Shown: piece by piece, positions 8,367 to 17,967 of the stretch | Layout of the letters: the number at the start of each line of letters is the position of its first letter | How positions within the stretch are numbered: position 1 is the first letter of the stretch | Source: Cellulosimicrobium cellulans | GTDB lineage: Bacteria; Actinomycetota; Actinomycetes; Actinomycetales; Cellulomonadaceae | NCBI RefSeq assembly: GCF_016921195.1 | Contig: NZ_JAFGYF010000001.1 | Span: 62,001 to 126,000, forward strand | Reading direction: 5' to 3' | DNA: 64,000 nt | Program-made: the position numbers and the translations under genes | Notes under the pieces: generated by a model | Databases searched by the model: none | What the model saw: only the letters and a program-made list of their open reading frames with translations | What the model was told of the DNA's origin: nothing

Positions 8367-9062
8367 GTGCGCAGCAAGACACCGGTGCTCGAGACCGCGA
8401 TCCTCGGCCTGCTCAAGGAGTCGCCCCTGCACGGGTACGAGCTGCGCAAGCGGCTCAACCTCATGCTCGGGTCGTTCCGCGTGCTGTCCTACGGCTCGCT
8501 GTACCCCGCCCTCAAGTCGCTGGTGGCCCGCGGGCTCATCACCGGCACGGAGCAGTCCGCGGCGCAGTCGACGCTCGCGCCCGCCCTCTCGGGCAAGCGC
8601 GCGCGGATCGTCTACGAGCTGACGGCCGAGGGCAAGGAGCACCTCCAGAGCGTGCTGGCCTCGTCGGGGCCCGCCGCGTGGGAGGACGAGAGCTTCGACG
8701 TCCGGTTCGCGTTCTTCGCGCAGACCGACGCCGAGACCCGCATCCGCATCCTCGAGGGCCGGCGCACCCGGCTCACGGAGAGGCTGGAGGCGGTCAGGGA
8801 GTCCGCGGCTCGCACCCGCGAGCGGCTCGACGAGTACACGCTCGAGCTGCAGCGCCACGGACTCGAGCAGGTCGAGCGCGAGGTGCGCTGGCTCGACGGT
8901 CTCATCACCACCGAGCGTGAGCGGGGCTCCGGGCACATCCGGGGCACCGCCCGCGCGCGGTCCAGCAGCACCCCGCATCCTGCGGAACCATCCGAGCAGG
9001 AGCCCGACGGCGCGAGGCGTCCCGAGGACCCTGGAACAACGAACACCAAGGAGCGAGGATGA
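8367..9062 (+). CDS. PadR-family transcriptional regulator
   Basis: Winged-helix repressor. The 231-residue protein starts at a GTG with AGGAGG about eight bases upstream. The N-terminal PadR domain (about 5-85) contains [19 protein letters not shown] and [18 protein letters not shown], the helix-turn-helix and wing. The C-terminal part (about 100-190) is helical, as in PadR proteins that dimerise through a coiled coil, and ends in a polar tail. Its stop overlaps the ino1 start (ATGA), so the two are translationally coupled. A similar regulator precedes ino1 in mycobacteria. The ligand is unknown; regulation of inositol synthesis is an inference from context. Confidence 0.93.
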   Translation: MRSKTPVLETAILGLLKESPLHGYELRKRLNLMLGSFRVLSYGSLYPALKSLVARGLITGTEQSAAQSTLAPALSGKRARIVYELTAEGKEHLQSVLASSGPAAWEDESFDVRFAFFAQTDAETRIRILEGRRTRLTERLEAVRESAARTRERLDEYTLELQRHGLEQVEREVRWLDGLITTERERGSGHIRGTARARSSSTPHPAEPSEQEPDGARRPEDPGTTNTKERG

Positions 9063-10150
9063 CCTCCATCCGCGTCGCCATCGTCGGCGTAGGCAACTGC
9101 GCATCGTCCCTCGTCCAGGGCGTGCACTTCTACCGTGACGCCGACCCGAGCAGCACCGTCCCGGGCCTCATGCACGTCCAGTTCGGCGACTACCACGTGT
9201 CGAGCCTCGAGTTCGTGGCGGCGTTCGACGTCGACGCGAAGAAGGTCGGCTTCGACCTCTCCGAGGCCATCAACGCCTCGGAGAACAACACGATCAAGAT
9301 CGCCGACGTCCCGCCGCTCGGCGTGACCGTCCAGCGCGGCCCGACCCTGGACGGCGTCGGCAAGTACTACGCGCAGACGATCGAGGAGTCGGACGTCGAG
9401 CCGGTCGACGTCGTCGCCGCGCTGCGCGAGGCGCAGGTCGACGTCCTCGTCTGCTACCTGCCGGTGGGCTCCGAGGAGGCCGCGAAGTTCTACGCGCAGG
9501 CCGCGATCGACGCGGGCGTCGCGTTCGTCAACGCGCTGCCCGTCTTCATCGCGTCCGACCCGCAGTGGGCCGCGAAGTTCGAGCAGGCCGGCGTCCCGAT
9601 CGTCGGCGACGACATCAAGTCCCAGGTCGGCGCGACGATCACGCACCGCGTGCTCGCCAAGCTGTTCGAGGACCGCGGCGTCGTGCTGGACCGCACGTAC
9701 CAGCTCAACGTCGGCGGCAACATGGACTTCAAGAACATGCTCGAGCGCGAGCGCCTGGAGTCCAAGAAGATCTCCAAGACGCAGGCCGTGACCTCGAACC
9801 TCGAGGGCCCGCTCGGCGGCAAGAAGGAGGACCGCAACGTCCACATCGGGCCGTCGGACTACGTCGCGTGGCTCGACGACCGCAAGTGGGCGTACGTGCG
9901 CCTCGAGGGCCGCGCGTTCGGCGAGGTCCCGCTGAACCTGGAGTACAAGCTCGAGGTGTGGGACTCCCCCAACTCCGCCGGCATCATCATCGACGCTGTC
10001 CGCGCCGCGAAGATCGCCAAGGACCGCGGCGTCGGTGGCCCGATCCTCTCGGCCTCGACCTACTTCATGAAGTCCCCGCCGGTCCAGATGGAGGACACGA
10101 AGGGCCGTGCGCAGCTGGAGGCCTTCATCGCCGGTGAGGTCGAGCGCTGA
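9059..10150 (+). CDS. ino1: myo-Inositol-1-phosphate synthase
   Basis: Converts glucose 6-phosphate to 1-L-myo-inositol 1-phosphate with bound NAD, the first step towards inositol, phosphatidylinositol and mycothiol in actinobacteria. The 363-residue protein begins with the Rossmann motif [13 protein letters not shown], and contains [35 protein letters not shown] and [12 protein letters not shown], typical of the short actinobacterial class. Length is normal. The start overlaps the padR stop by four bases. A strong hairpin terminator follows about 55 bases downstream. Confidence 0.97.
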   Translation: MTSIRVAIVGVGNCASSLVQGVHFYRDADPSSTVPGLMHVQFGDYHVSSLEFVAAFDVDAKKVGFDLSEAINASENNTIKIADVPPLGVTVQRGPTLDGVGKYYAQTIEESDVEPVDVVAALREAQVDVLVCYLPVGSEEAAKFYAQAAIDAGVAFVNALPVFIASDPQWAAKFEQAGVPIVGDDIKSQVGATITHRVLAKLFEDRGVVLDRTYQLNVGGNMDFKNMLERERLESKKISKTQAVTSNLEGPLGGKKEDRNVHIGPSDYVAWLDDRKWAYVRLEGRAFGEVPLNLEYKLEVWDSPNSAGIIIDAVRAAKIAKDRGVGGPILSASTYFMKSPPVQMEDTKGRAQLEAFIAGEVER

Positions 10151-10205
10151 CCAGCGCGACCGAAGGGTCGAGCGCTGACCTGGCGCGCATCGCAGGTTGA
10201 GACGG

Positions 10206-10240
10206 GCGAGGCCCCTGCCGATGATCGGCAGGGGCCTCGC
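10206..10240. terminator. Bidirectional hairpin terminator between ino1 and the chitinase gene
   Basis: The stem with arms GCGAGGCCCCTGCCGAT and its exact complement lies between two convergent genes. Confidence 0.75.
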
Positions 10241-10263
10241 TCGTGCGCTGGTCGTGCGGTGCG

Positions 10264-11982
10264 TCAGGCGCAGGGGCTGCCCGCGTCCCAGGCGCCGTGC
10301 ACGTCGGTGCCGGGCCGGGACCCGGTGGTCCACCACTGCGCCGTGTAGTTCACGCCCGCGCGGGTGACGACGTCGCCCGCGGTGTAGGTGCGGCCCGCGT
10401 CCCACGCGTCGCCGCAGGCGGGTGCCTCTCCCGCCGGGGCGGTGCCGGCACCGCCGATGGCGCGCCAGGGGCCGTCCGGCTGGCCGGGCTCCTGGTTCCG
10501 CGTCCACCAGGCGGCGCGGTACTCGACGCCGTCGTGGTAGACGACGTCGCCCGTGACGTAGATGCCCGACGCGTACCAGGGGGCCGCCGCGTCGGCGGGG
10601 ACGAGCGGGCCGGGGGTGGCGGACTCGAACGTGGCGCGGAGGGTCCCGAGGAGCTCGTTGTCGTCGTCCCCGGCGAGGTCCCAGAAGTAGCCGCCGCCGT
10701 AGCCGCTGGTGGCGAGGTACTCGGCCTTGGCCGCAACGGAGCGCGGCGTGTCGGTGCTCCACCACTCGCCGTCGCCGTAGAAGTAGCCCTGCCCGGCGAC
10801 CTCGTCGTAGTACTCCGAGAGTCCCTTGGCCTTGATCTCGGAGTAGTAGGTGAACGGGAGGGAGCCGTCGGCCGCGGCACCGGGTGTCGGGTCGATGACG
10901 TTCTTCCAGCCGTACCCGTACGCGGCCATGCCGAGCACGAGCTTCTCCTTGGGCCATCCGGCGGCGTGGTAGGCGCCGAGGACACCGTCGGCGGCGAGGC
11001 CCCAGTTGGCGGGCTCGCCCGTCGTCGGGTCCTCGTAGACGTGCAGGTTGCCCTGGTGGCCCGTCCGGGTGGTGCTCCAGTCGCCGTGGTAGTCGTAGCC
11101 CTGGACGTTGATGAAGTCGAGCGCCTCGACGAAGCGCGGGTCGAGCCAGCCACCGGAGGTGCGCGGGGCCCAGCTGGCCGGTGCGAAACCGGTGATGAGG
11201 TAGTCCTCCCCCGTCTCGGTGCCGAGCTCGTCGAGCTCGGCGCGCAGGAGCTGCGCGAACCGGACGAAGTTCTCCGCGTCCTCCTCGGGTCGCGGCGTGG
11301 GGTGCTCGCCGGTCGCGCCGGGCCACTCCCAGTCGAGGTCGACGCCGTCGAAGATGCCCGCGGCGACGCCGTCGCCACCCTTGGTGCCGTTCTCCGCGTC
11401 CTGGACGACAGGAAGGTTCCCGCGGAAGTACACGTCGAGGCAGGACTCGACGAGCCGCTCGCGGTTCTCGGCCGTCGAGACGGCGTCGGAGAAGTTGTCC
11501 GACCACGTCCAGCCCCCGAGCGAGATGAGCACCTTCAGGCCCAGGTTGGCCTCCTTGAGCTTCTTGAGCTGGTGGAAGTTGCCCGCGAGCGCCTGGTCCG
11601 CGGTGTCGGCGACGCCGTCGACGGACTGCGCGGCGGGCTTGAGCTGCACGTAGTCGTTGAGGGGGTCGCCCTCGAGCCCGCCGTCGACAGGGTCCTCCCG
11701 GTCGGTGATGTCGCAGACCAGGTCGGTCGTGACGTTGCCGAACGCATAGTTGAGGTGCGTCAGGTCGGACGCCGCTCCGGTGCTCTGGAGGTCGGCGACC
11801 TGGTAGCCGTCCTCGTTGCCGGCGTCCCACGCGGGGTAGTAGCCGACGGTCTTGTAGCCGTTGACGCCATCTCCGCCGGCGGTCGCGGGTGCGGCGTGCG
11901 CCGCCCCGACCGTGCCGGCGACGAGCGCCGCCGTCGCTACGAAGGCGAGCCCTGCGGCTGCCGTCCTGGGGGTTCGTGTCAT
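10264..11982 (-). CDS. Secreted GH18 chitinase with two C-terminal chitin-binding modules
   Basis: Endo- or exo-chitinase that hydrolyses beta-1,4-linked N-acetylglucosamine polymers outside the cell. The 572-residue precursor begins at ATG 11982 with a Sec signal peptide (TAAAGLAFVATAALVAG, cleavage near AHA-AP). The GH18 barrel starts KTVGYYPAWDAG and holds the catalytic DGVDLDWEWPG, in which the final Glu is the acid catalyst. Later motifs NVQGYDYHG and LGMAAYGYGW are also typical. The C-terminus carries two carbohydrate-binding modules of the ChiC/CBM5-12 type, each with the aromatic WY.SG..Y..GD.V..G..Y.A.WWT pattern. A longer reading from upstream ATGs would hide the signal peptide, so it was rejected. 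It is monocistronic. Confidence 0.95.
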   Translation of the reverse strand: MTRTPRTAAAGLAFVATAALVAGTVGAAHAAPATAGGDGVNGYKTVGYYPAWDAGNEDGYQVADLQSTGAASDLTHLNYAFGNVTTDLVCDITDREDPVDGGLEGDPLNDYVQLKPAAQSVDGVADTADQALAGNFHQLKKLKEANLGLKVLISLGGWTWSDNFSDAVSTAENRERLVESCLDVYFRGNLPVVQDAENGTKGGDGVAAGIFDGVDLDWEWPGATGEHPTPRPEEDAENFVRFAQLLRAELDELGTETGEDYLITGFAPASWAPRTSGGWLDPRFVEALDFINVQGYDYHGDWSTTRTGHQGNLHVYEDPTTGEPANWGLAADGVLGAYHAAGWPKEKLVLGMAAYGYGWKNVIDPTPGAAADGSLPFTYYSEIKAKGLSEYYDEVAGQGYFYGDGEWWSTDTPRSVAAKAEYLATSGYGGGYFWDLAGDDDNELLGTLRATFESATPGPLVPADAAAPWYASGIYVTGDVVYHDGVEYRAAWWTRNQEPGQPDGPWRAIGGAGTAPAGEAPACGDAWDAGRTYTAGDVVTRAGVNYTAQWWTTGSRPGTDVHGAWDAGSPCA

Positions 11983-12043
11983 TCGAGAATGCCTCGCTGC
12001 TTCTCCGGGCCCGGCCACTGCGGCGGGTCGTGACAAAAACGCA

Positions 12044-12054
12044 AAGGTAACCTT
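12044..12054. promoter_or_regulatory. Short palindrome upstream of the chitinase
   Basis: AAGGTAACCTT, symmetric around a central A, lies about 60 bases upstream of the chitinase start in an AT-richer pocket. It could be part of an operator, but the family of regulator cannot be told. Confidence 0.2.
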
Positions 12055-12149
12055 CCTAATCATTGCTGCCCAGGGGTTCCCAGGATGCGAGAACGGCACG
12101 TCGTGCTTCCCGGCGGCCGACGACGGCCCGGGAGCCCGTGGCGACCGCC

Positions 12150-12155
12150 TAGGGT
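12150..12155 (+). promoter_or_regulatory. -10 box for a leaderless MFS gene
   Basis: TAGGGT lies six bases before the GTG at 12162, and the coding sequence has no Shine-Dalgarno sequence. This is the standard leaderless geometry of actinobacteria. Confidence 0.5.
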
Positions 12156-12161
12156 TGGGGG

Positions 12162-13547
12162 GTGAGTGTCGTCGCCGAGCTGCGAGCGCTGCTGCGGCTG
12201 CGCGGGTTCCGCAGGCTGTTCGCCGTCCGCCTCGTCTCGCAGGCCGGGGACGGCATGTTCCAGGTCGGCCTGGCGTCGCTGCTGTTCTTCTCGCCCGAGT
12301 CGCAGGGCACCGCGGCGGCGATCGCGGGCGCGTTCGCGGTGATGCTCGCGCCGTTCACGATCGTGGGCCCGTTCGCCGGCGTGTTCCTCGACCGTTGGCA
12401 GCGCCGGCAGGTGCTCGCGTGGGGCAACGCGGTGCGCGTGGTCATCACGCTGGGCATGGCGGTGCTCATGCTCTCGGGCGGTGTGAGCGGGTGGATCTAC
12501 GCGCTCGGTCTCGCGGCGCTCTCGGTGAACCGCTTCCTCCTCGCAGGTCTGTCCGCGGGCCTGCCGCGCGTCGTCGACGGCCCGCTGCTGCTCACGGCGA
12601 ACTCCCTGACGCCGACCCTGGGCGCCGGTGCGGCGTTCGTCGGGGGCGGGATCGGGTTCGTCCTCGGGCTCGCGTTCGAGCCGGGCCGGGTCAAGGACTC
12701 GTCCGCGCTCGTGTGCGCGGCGCTCGTCTTCGGGGTGGCATCGCTGCTCGCGCTGCGCCTCGGCCGGACGCAGCTCGGCCCGGAGCGCCCCGCCGAGTCG
12801 GCGATCCGGTCGGAGATCGTCAAGGTCGCGCGCGGCCTGGCCGACGGCGCCCGGTACCTCGTCGCGCGCCGCACCCCGGGCCAGGCGCTGCTCGCGATGG
12901 CCACCCACCGCTTCCTCTACGGCGTGGTCTTCATCGCCTCGATCCTCATCGCCCGGAACCTCCTCGACGCGGGGAACCAGACGGCGGGGATGGCGACCTT
13001 CGCGATCGTCGTCGGCCTGACGGGCGCGGGCGGTGCGGGCGCGATGGTGCTCACGCCCATGCTCTCCCGGTACACGGGCCCGCAGGTGTGGATCGCGATC
13101 ATGCTGCTGCTCGCCGCGGCGAGCCAGCTCCTGCTCGTCACGACGCCGTCGCGCGTGGTCGTGTACACGGGCGCCGCCCTGCTGGGGCTGGCCGCGCAGG
13201 GCACCAAGATCGCGGTGGACACGATCGTCCAGCGCGACACCGACGACGAGTTCCGCGGTCGTGCCTTCGCGTTCTACGACGTCCTGTACAACGCGGCGTT
13301 CGTGGGCGCGGCCGCGCTGGCGGCGTTCACGCTCCCCGACACGGGCTGGTCGCGCGGCGTGTTCGTCGTGCTCGCCGTCGCCTACGCGCTCGCCGCCCTC
13401 GTGATGTGGACGCGCGGGGCACGGACGCCGTCCGAGGTGGGGTTCGCCGTCGGGCACGACGGCGCGCGCCCGGCCTCCGAGGCCGCAGCACCGGACCAGG
13501 ACTCTGCCACCGACGGCGGCGTCCCGTCCGCGCGACCGAGCGCCTGA
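12162..13547 (+). CDS. Major facilitator superfamily transporter
   Basis: Twelve-helix membrane transporter of unknown substrate. The 461-residue protein starts at GTG 12162, apparently leaderless. It shows FRRLFAVRLVSQAGDGMFQVGLASLL at the first helix and GPFAGVFLDRWQRRQVL, the MFS motif A loop (G.. .DR..RR), between helices 2 and 3. A second half with a related pattern follows (FRGRAFAFYDVLYN). The tail is polar. It resembles the putative-exporter MFS class that is common in actinobacteria; no substrate can be assigned. It is not in an operon with its neighbours. Confidence 0.88.
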   Translation: MSVVAELRALLRLRGFRRLFAVRLVSQAGDGMFQVGLASLLFFSPESQGTAAAIAGAFAVMLAPFTIVGPFAGVFLDRWQRRQVLAWGNAVRVVITLGMAVLMLSGGVSGWIYALGLAALSVNRFLLAGLSAGLPRVVDGPLLLTANSLTPTLGAGAAFVGGGIGFVLGLAFEPGRVKDSSALVCAALVFGVASLLALRLGRTQLGPERPAESAIRSEIVKVARGLADGARYLVARRTPGQALLAMATHRFLYGVVFIASILIARNLLDAGNQTAGMATFAIVVGLTGAGGAGAMVLTPMLSRYTGPQVWIAIMLLLAAASQLLLVTTPSRVVVYTGAALLGLAAQGTKIAVDTIVQRDTDDEFRGRAFAFYDVLYNAAFVGAAALAAFTLPDTGWSRGVFVVLAVAYALAALVMWTRGARTPSEVGFAVGHDGARPASEAAAPDQDSATDGGVPSARPSA

Positions 13548-13887
13548 CAGGCCCAGCCGCCCGACCAGGCTCGACCCAGGGTCCGTCCCGGCGCGGCCAC
13601 GGCGTTCTGCTGTCGGCAGCACCGATGAGTCCGCGTGCGAAAAGAGGTCGTCACGTCGGACGGGAATAACGCAGGATGGTGGATGGTCGTACAGGGTACG
13701 GATCGGTGCGGCTGGACCGCGCCGATCGTTCCCGGCCACCCGACCTCCCCGTGGCCCACCGACCGAGAACCGACACCGTCGTCGCGTGCACCGCACGCGA
13801 CTCCCGTGCTGCCCCCACGCAGCCCGCCCTGCCCCGACCGGGTCGAACCTGAGCCCGGGCCGCCACCGACGCGAGCGGAGACACCCC
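13548..13887. other. Intergenic stretch without a recognised gene
   Basis: This 340-base gap separates two MFS transporter genes. Apart from the GCGGAG ribosome-binding site at its end (13875-13880), I see no gene, strong hairpin or clear promoter in it. Confidence 0.5.
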
Positions 13888-15441
13888 GTGACAGCCTCCC
13901 CCACCCACGACACCTCGGCCCCCGTCGACCGCCTCCCCCGGGCGGACTTCCTCGTCATCGCGCTGCTGCTCGGCTCCGCGTTCGTCGTGATCCTCAACGA
14001 GACCACCATGAGCGTGGCCCTGGCACCGCTCATGGCGGACCTCGGCATCACGGCGAGCACAGGGCAGTGGCTGACGACCGCCTTCATGCTCACGATGGCG
14101 GTCGTCATCCCGGCGACCGGGTTCCTGCTCCAGCGCCTCGGCACGCGCGGGGCCTACCTGCTCGCGATGTCGCTGTTCAGCGCGGGGACGCTCCTCGCCG
14201 CGGTCTCCCCGGGCTTCGCGTGGCTGCTGACCGGACGCGTGGTGCAGGCGTCGGGCACCGCGATCATGATGCCGCTGCTCATGACGACGATCATGACGCT
14301 CGTGCCGCCCGCCATCCGCGGCAAGATCATGGGCAACATCTCGATCGTCATGGCCGCCGCGCCCGCGCTCGGCCCGTCGATCTCCGGCCTCATCCTCAAC
14401 TCGCTGAGCTGGCGGTGGGTGTTCGGCATCGTGCTGCCGATCGCGGTCCTCGCGCTGGTCCTGGGCTTCCTGTACATCCGGGATGTCGCCGACCGTACGC
14501 ACTCGCGCCTCGACCCGTTCTCGCTCGTCCTCGCGGCGTTCGCGTTCGGCGGGCTCGTCTACGGGCTCTCCAGCATCGGCGAGGCCGCGCGCCACACGCC
14601 CGTCGTGCCGCCGGCCGTGCCGATCGCGTTCGGTGCGCTCGCGCTCGGCGCGTTCGTGTGGCGTCAGCTCGTCCTCCAGCGGGAGGACCGTGCGCTGCTC
14701 GACCTGCGCGTGTTCACGCACCGCGGGTTCAGCGTGCCGCTCGGCATCATGGCCGTCGGCATGGTCGCGATGTTCGGGTCCCTCATCCTCCTGCCGCTGT
14801 TCCTCCAGGACGCGATGGGCCTCGAGCCGCTCGCGACCGGCCTCATCGTGCTCCCCGGCGGGCTCCTCATGGGTCTGCTCGGCCCGACCGTCGGCCGGCT
14901 CTACGACCGGGTGGGCCCGCGTCCGCTCGTCATCCCCGGCGTGAGCGTCGTCGCCGTCGCCCTCGCGGCGTTCACGACGATCCACGCGGACTCGTCGCCG
15001 TGGTTCGTCCTCGCGCTCCACGTCACGCTGAGCCTGGGCCTCGCGTTCATGTTCACACCGCTGTTCACGTCCGCGCTCTCGGCGCTCGAGCCGCACCAGT
15101 ACTCGCACGGCTCCGCGTCGATCGGCACGGTGCAGCAGCTCGCCGGCGCCGCCGGGACGGCGATGTTCGTCGCCGTCATGACCTCCCGCTCGATCGCCTA
15201 CGGCGAGTCCGGCGCGTCGCCGCAGGTCGCGCTCGCGGAGGGCGTCGGCGACGCGTTCGTCTGGGGCACGGCCGTCATGCTCGTCGCGGTGGGCCTGTCG
15301 TTCCTCCTGCGCCGCCCGGCGCCGCAGGACCACGGCCAGGGCCACGGCCCCGCGCAGGACCGGACGCAGGACGCGCCGGTCGAGGACGCGCGCACGGAAG
15401 ACGTCACGGTCGAGGCTGCCCTCGCCACCGACGACGTCTGA
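13888..15441 (+). CDS. MFS drug-efflux transporter, DHA2 (14-helix) type
   Basis: Proton-driven exporter related to the 14-helix drug:H+ antiporters. The 517-residue protein starts at a GTG with GCGGAG seven bases upstream. Visible family marks are FVVILNETTMSVALAPLMADL in helix 1, TTAFMLTMAVVIPATGFLL, GRVVQASGTAIMMPLLMT and the motif C-like AAAPALGPSISGLI (GP near helix 5), which marks exporters. Later ILLPLFLQDAMGLEPLATGLIVLPGG is typical of the second half. The charged tail is rich in Asp/Glu/His. Substrate is unknown. It is separate from the first MFS gene and likely of independent function. Confidence 0.92.
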   Translation: MTASPTHDTSAPVDRLPRADFLVIALLLGSAFVVILNETTMSVALAPLMADLGITASTGQWLTTAFMLTMAVVIPATGFLLQRLGTRGAYLLAMSLFSAGTLLAAVSPGFAWLLTGRVVQASGTAIMMPLLMTTIMTLVPPAIRGKIMGNISIVMAAAPALGPSISGLILNSLSWRWVFGIVLPIAVLALVLGFLYIRDVADRTHSRLDPFSLVLAAFAFGGLVYGLSSIGEAARHTPVVPPAVPIAFGALALGAFVWRQLVLQREDRALLDLRVFTHRGFSVPLGIMAVGMVAMFGSLILLPLFLQDAMGLEPLATGLIVLPGGLLMGLLGPTVGRLYDRVGPRPLVIPGVSVVAVALAAFTTIHADSSPWFVLALHVTLSLGLAFMFTPLFTSALSALEPHQYSHGSASIGTVQQLAGAAGTAMFVAVMTSRSIAYGESGASPQVALAEGVGDAFVWGTAVMLVAVGLSFLLRRPAPQDHGQGHGPAQDRTQDAPVEDARTEDVTVEAALATDDV

Positions 15442-15654
15442 GCCTTGCCGGGTCGCGCGCCCGCCCGGAGGCGACGCGACCGCCGAGGGCGAGGCCGGGG
15501 GGGCGGTCGTGGCGGGTCTGGCGGGAGCGGCGCGAGGAACGAGCGGCGCGGATGGTAGACCCGGCACGACCGCCCCGGAGGTCTCGACCGGACCGACGCC
15601 GGGCGCATCCCGCCCGGAGGTCTCGCCCGGACCGACCGGGACGCGCGTCGCCGC

Positions 15655-17166
15655 TCAGGAGGCGGACGACTCCGGCTGCTCGGCCCACCATCGCAGCAGG
15701 TCCGCGCGCGCCGTCTCCTCGTCGACCGGCCCGCGGTCGAGGCGCAGCTCGAGCAGGTGCTTGTACGCCCGCCCGACGACCGGTCCCGGCCTGATCCCGA
15801 GGATCGCCATGATCTGCTGGCCGTCGAGGTCCGGGCGGACGGCGTCGAGCTCCTCCTTGGCCTGGAGGTCGGCGATGCGCCGCTCGAGGTCGTCGTAGGA
15901 CTCGCGCAGGCGCTGCGCCTTGCGCCGGTTCCGCGTCGTGCAGTCGGCCCGCGTGAGGCGGTGCAGCCGCTCGAGCAGCGGGCCGGCGTCGGTCACGTAG
16001 CGACGCACCGCGGAGTCGGTCCACGCACCGTCGCCGTAGCCGTGGAACCGCAGGTGCAGCTCGACGAGGCGCGCGACGTCCTTGACGACCTGCTTGTCGT
16101 ACCGCAGCGCCTTGAGGCGCTTGGCGACCATCTTGGCGCCGACGACCTCGTGGTGGTGGAAGCTCACGCCGCCCCCCGGCTCGAAGCGCCGCGTCGGCGG
16201 CTTGCCGACGTCGTGCAGCAGCGCGGCGAGGCGGAGCACGAGGTCGGGGGCCGGGACCGCGCCGTCGCGCCCGGTCTCCTGGGCGATCGCCTGGTCGAGG
16301 ACGGTGAGCGAGTGTTCGTAGACGTCCTTGTGCCGGTGGTGCTCGTCGATCTCGAGCTTGAGCGCGGGGAGCTCGGGCAGCACGTGGTCGGCGAGCCCCG
16401 TGTCCACGAGCACCTCGAGCCCGCGACGCGGGGACGACGCGCACAGCAGCTTCGACAGCTCGTCCCGCACGCGCTCGGCGGACACGATCTCGATGCGCTC
16501 GGTCATGAGGACGAGCGCGGCCAGCGTCCCGCCGTCGACGTCGAACCCGAGCTGGGCAGCGAAGCGCGCCGCGCGCATCATGCGCAGCGGGTCGTCGTCG
16601 AACGAGCGCTCGGGCGCGATCGGGGTGCGGAGCACGCGGCGCGCGAGGTCGCCCAGACCGTCGAACGGGTCGACGAACGTCATCTCCGGGACGCGCACCG
16701 CCATCGCGTTGACGGTGAAGTCCCGGCGCGACAGGTCGCCCTCGAGCGTGTCGCCGAACGCGACGACGGGCTTGCGCGACGTCGGGTCGTACTCGTCGGT
16801 GCGGTACGTCGTCACCTCGACGACGAGCTCGCCGCCGGGACCCCCGCGACCGAAGCGCTTCGCCCCGATCGTGCCGAACTCCTTGCCGATGTCCCAGTGG
16901 GCGTCGCCCCAGCGGGCCAGGATGGCCTCGCTCTCGTCGGGCGACGCGGAGGTGGCGAAGTCGAGGTCGTTGCTCGCCCGCCCGAGGAACGCGTCGCGGA
17001 CGGGCCCGCCCACGAGCGCGAGCTCGTGACCGGCGGCGCGGAACGCCTCGCCGAGCTCGATCGCCGCAGGTGCCATCTCGGTGAGGACGGCGAGGGCGCG
17101 GCGCTGGAGCTCGAGCGACTGCGACGTCGGCTGGGGCGTCGGCTGGGGCGACGGAGGCTGGGGCAC
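15655..17166 (-). CDS. pcnA: CCA-adding enzyme / poly(A) polymerase family nucleotidyltransferase
   Basis: Adds nucleotides to RNA 3' ends; in actinobacteria this family supplies the tRNA CCA-adding enzyme. The 503-residue protein has the class II nucleotidyltransferase head (LVGGPVRDAFLGRASNDLDFATSA region with catalytic DLDF), the motif RRDFTVNAMAV, the RSFDDDPLRMMRAARFAAQLGF signature, and a C-terminal HD domain (LAALLHDVGKP, HHHEVVGAKM). GTG 17166 is preferred: conserved sequence starts shortly after, and the divergent Nudix gene starts only 81 bases away. The pair pcnA/Nudix facing apart is conserved near the origin in mycobacteria. Whether it adds CCA or A tails cannot be told by eye. 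Confidence 0.95.
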   Translation of the reverse strand: MPQPPSPQPTPQPTSQSLELQRRALAVLTEMAPAAIELGEAFRAAGHELALVGGPVRDAFLGRASNDLDFATSASPDESEAILARWGDAHWDIGKEFGTIGAKRFGRGGPGGELVVEVTTYRTDEYDPTSRKPVVAFGDTLEGDLSRRDFTVNAMAVRVPEMTFVDPFDGLGDLARRVLRTPIAPERSFDDDPLRMMRAARFAAQLGFDVDGGTLAALVLMTERIEIVSAERVRDELSKLLCASSPRRGLEVLVDTGLADHVLPELPALKLEIDEHHRHKDVYEHSLTVLDQAIAQETGRDGAVPAPDLVLRLAALLHDVGKPPTRRFEPGGGVSFHHHEVVGAKMVAKRLKALRYDKQVVKDVARLVELHLRFHGYGDGAWTDSAVRRYVTDAGPLLERLHRLTRADCTTRNRRKAQRLRESYDDLERRIADLQAKEELDAVRPDLDGQQIMAILGIRPGPVVGRAYKHLLELRLDRGPVDEETARADLLRWWAEQPESSAS

Positions 17167-17234
17167 GACACCCAAGCCTGCCAGATGCGACGCCCGCACC
17201 GGGGAGCCGGTCCCGGGGAGCCGACGTCCACTCG

Positions 17235-17240
17235 GTAAAG
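17235..17240 (+). promoter_or_regulatory. -10 box for a leaderless Nudix gene
   Basis: TAAAGT lies seven bases before ATG 17248 within the short divergent gap to pcnA. No Shine-Dalgarno sequence is present, pointing to a leaderless transcript. Confidence 0.55.
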
Positions 17241-17247
17241 TTGGGAC

Positions 17248-17967
17248 ATGTCCACCCCCGCGCACGCCGACGAGCCCCGGAGGGATCCGGCGGGCGGGCG
17301 TGGCAGCGGTCGCGGGCAGCCACTCCCGGTCCCCGCCCCGCCCGGCGGGCACGCGCTGCGCATCGACCCACGCTCGCGCCCTGCCCCCGCGCCGCCGCCG
17401 CTGCCCGTGGTCGACGAGGTCTCGGCCGGCGGCCTCGTCGTCACGATCGCGGGTGGCGCCCCGTCCGCGGCGATCATCGCGCGGCGCAACCGGGGAGGTC
17501 GCCTCGAGTGGTGCCTGCCCAAGGGCCACCTCGAGGGGGACGAGACCCCTGAGCAGGCGGCCGTCCGCGAGATCGCGGAGGAGACCGGCATCGAGGGGGC
17601 GGTGCAGGAGCCGCTCGGCGTCATCGACTACTGGTTCACCGGCGACGACCGCCGGGTGCACAAGGTCGTCCACCACTTCCTCCTGCGTGCGACGGGGGGC
17701 TACCTCACGGTCGAGGGCGACCCGGACGGTGAGGCCGAGGACGTCGCGTGGATCCCCGTGGCGGACCTGCCCGACCGGCTCGCCTACCCCAACGAGCGCC
17801 GCATCGCCGCCGTCGCGCAGAGCGTGCTCGAGGGCAGGCCGGCACGGTTCCACGGGGTGGTCGAGAGTAGGGTGACCCGGACGATCGTCCGCTCGCCCGG
17901 CCGTCCGCACGACGGCCGCGGCGGCCCGGCACCGCCCGCCCCACGGAGCTCGACCGACCACTCATGA
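17248..17967 (+). CDS. Nudix hydrolase (MutT4-like)
   Basis: Hydrolyses a nucleoside-diphosphate-linked compound; the exact substrate is unknown. The 239-residue protein has a Pro/Arg-rich N-terminal extension (about 1-55), then the Nudix fold (about 56-185) with a complete Nudix box: G of GHLEGDE followed by REIAEETGI, giving the GX5EX7REUXEEXGU pattern. It opens a run of overlapping genes: its stop shares ATGA with the next gene. The order pcnA, Nudix, DUF6049-like, murJ matches M. tuberculosis Rv3907c-Rv3910, where this enzyme is called MutT4. Confidence 0.93.
   Translation: MSTPAHADEPRRDPAGGRGSGRGQPLPVPAPPGGHALRIDPRSRPAPAPPPLPVVDEVSAGGLVVTIAGGAPSAAIIARRNRGGRLEWCLPKGHLEGDETPEQAAVREIAEETGIEGAVQEPLGVIDYWFTGDDRRVHKVVHHFLLRATGGYLTVEGDPDGEAEDVAWIPVADLPDRLAYPNERRIAAVAQSVLEGRPARFHGVVESRVTRTIVRSPGRPHDGRGGPAPPAPRSSTDHS

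Noticed and set aside
10139..10182. Direct repeat GTCGAGCGCTGACC at the end of ino1.
   Set aside because: Only two copies and no mobile element nearby; probably a small local duplication.
8612..11830. A 1,072-codon minus-strand frame across padR, ino1 and the chitinase.
   Set aside because: It covers three well-supported genes in other frames and shows Arg/Gly-rich shadow composition.
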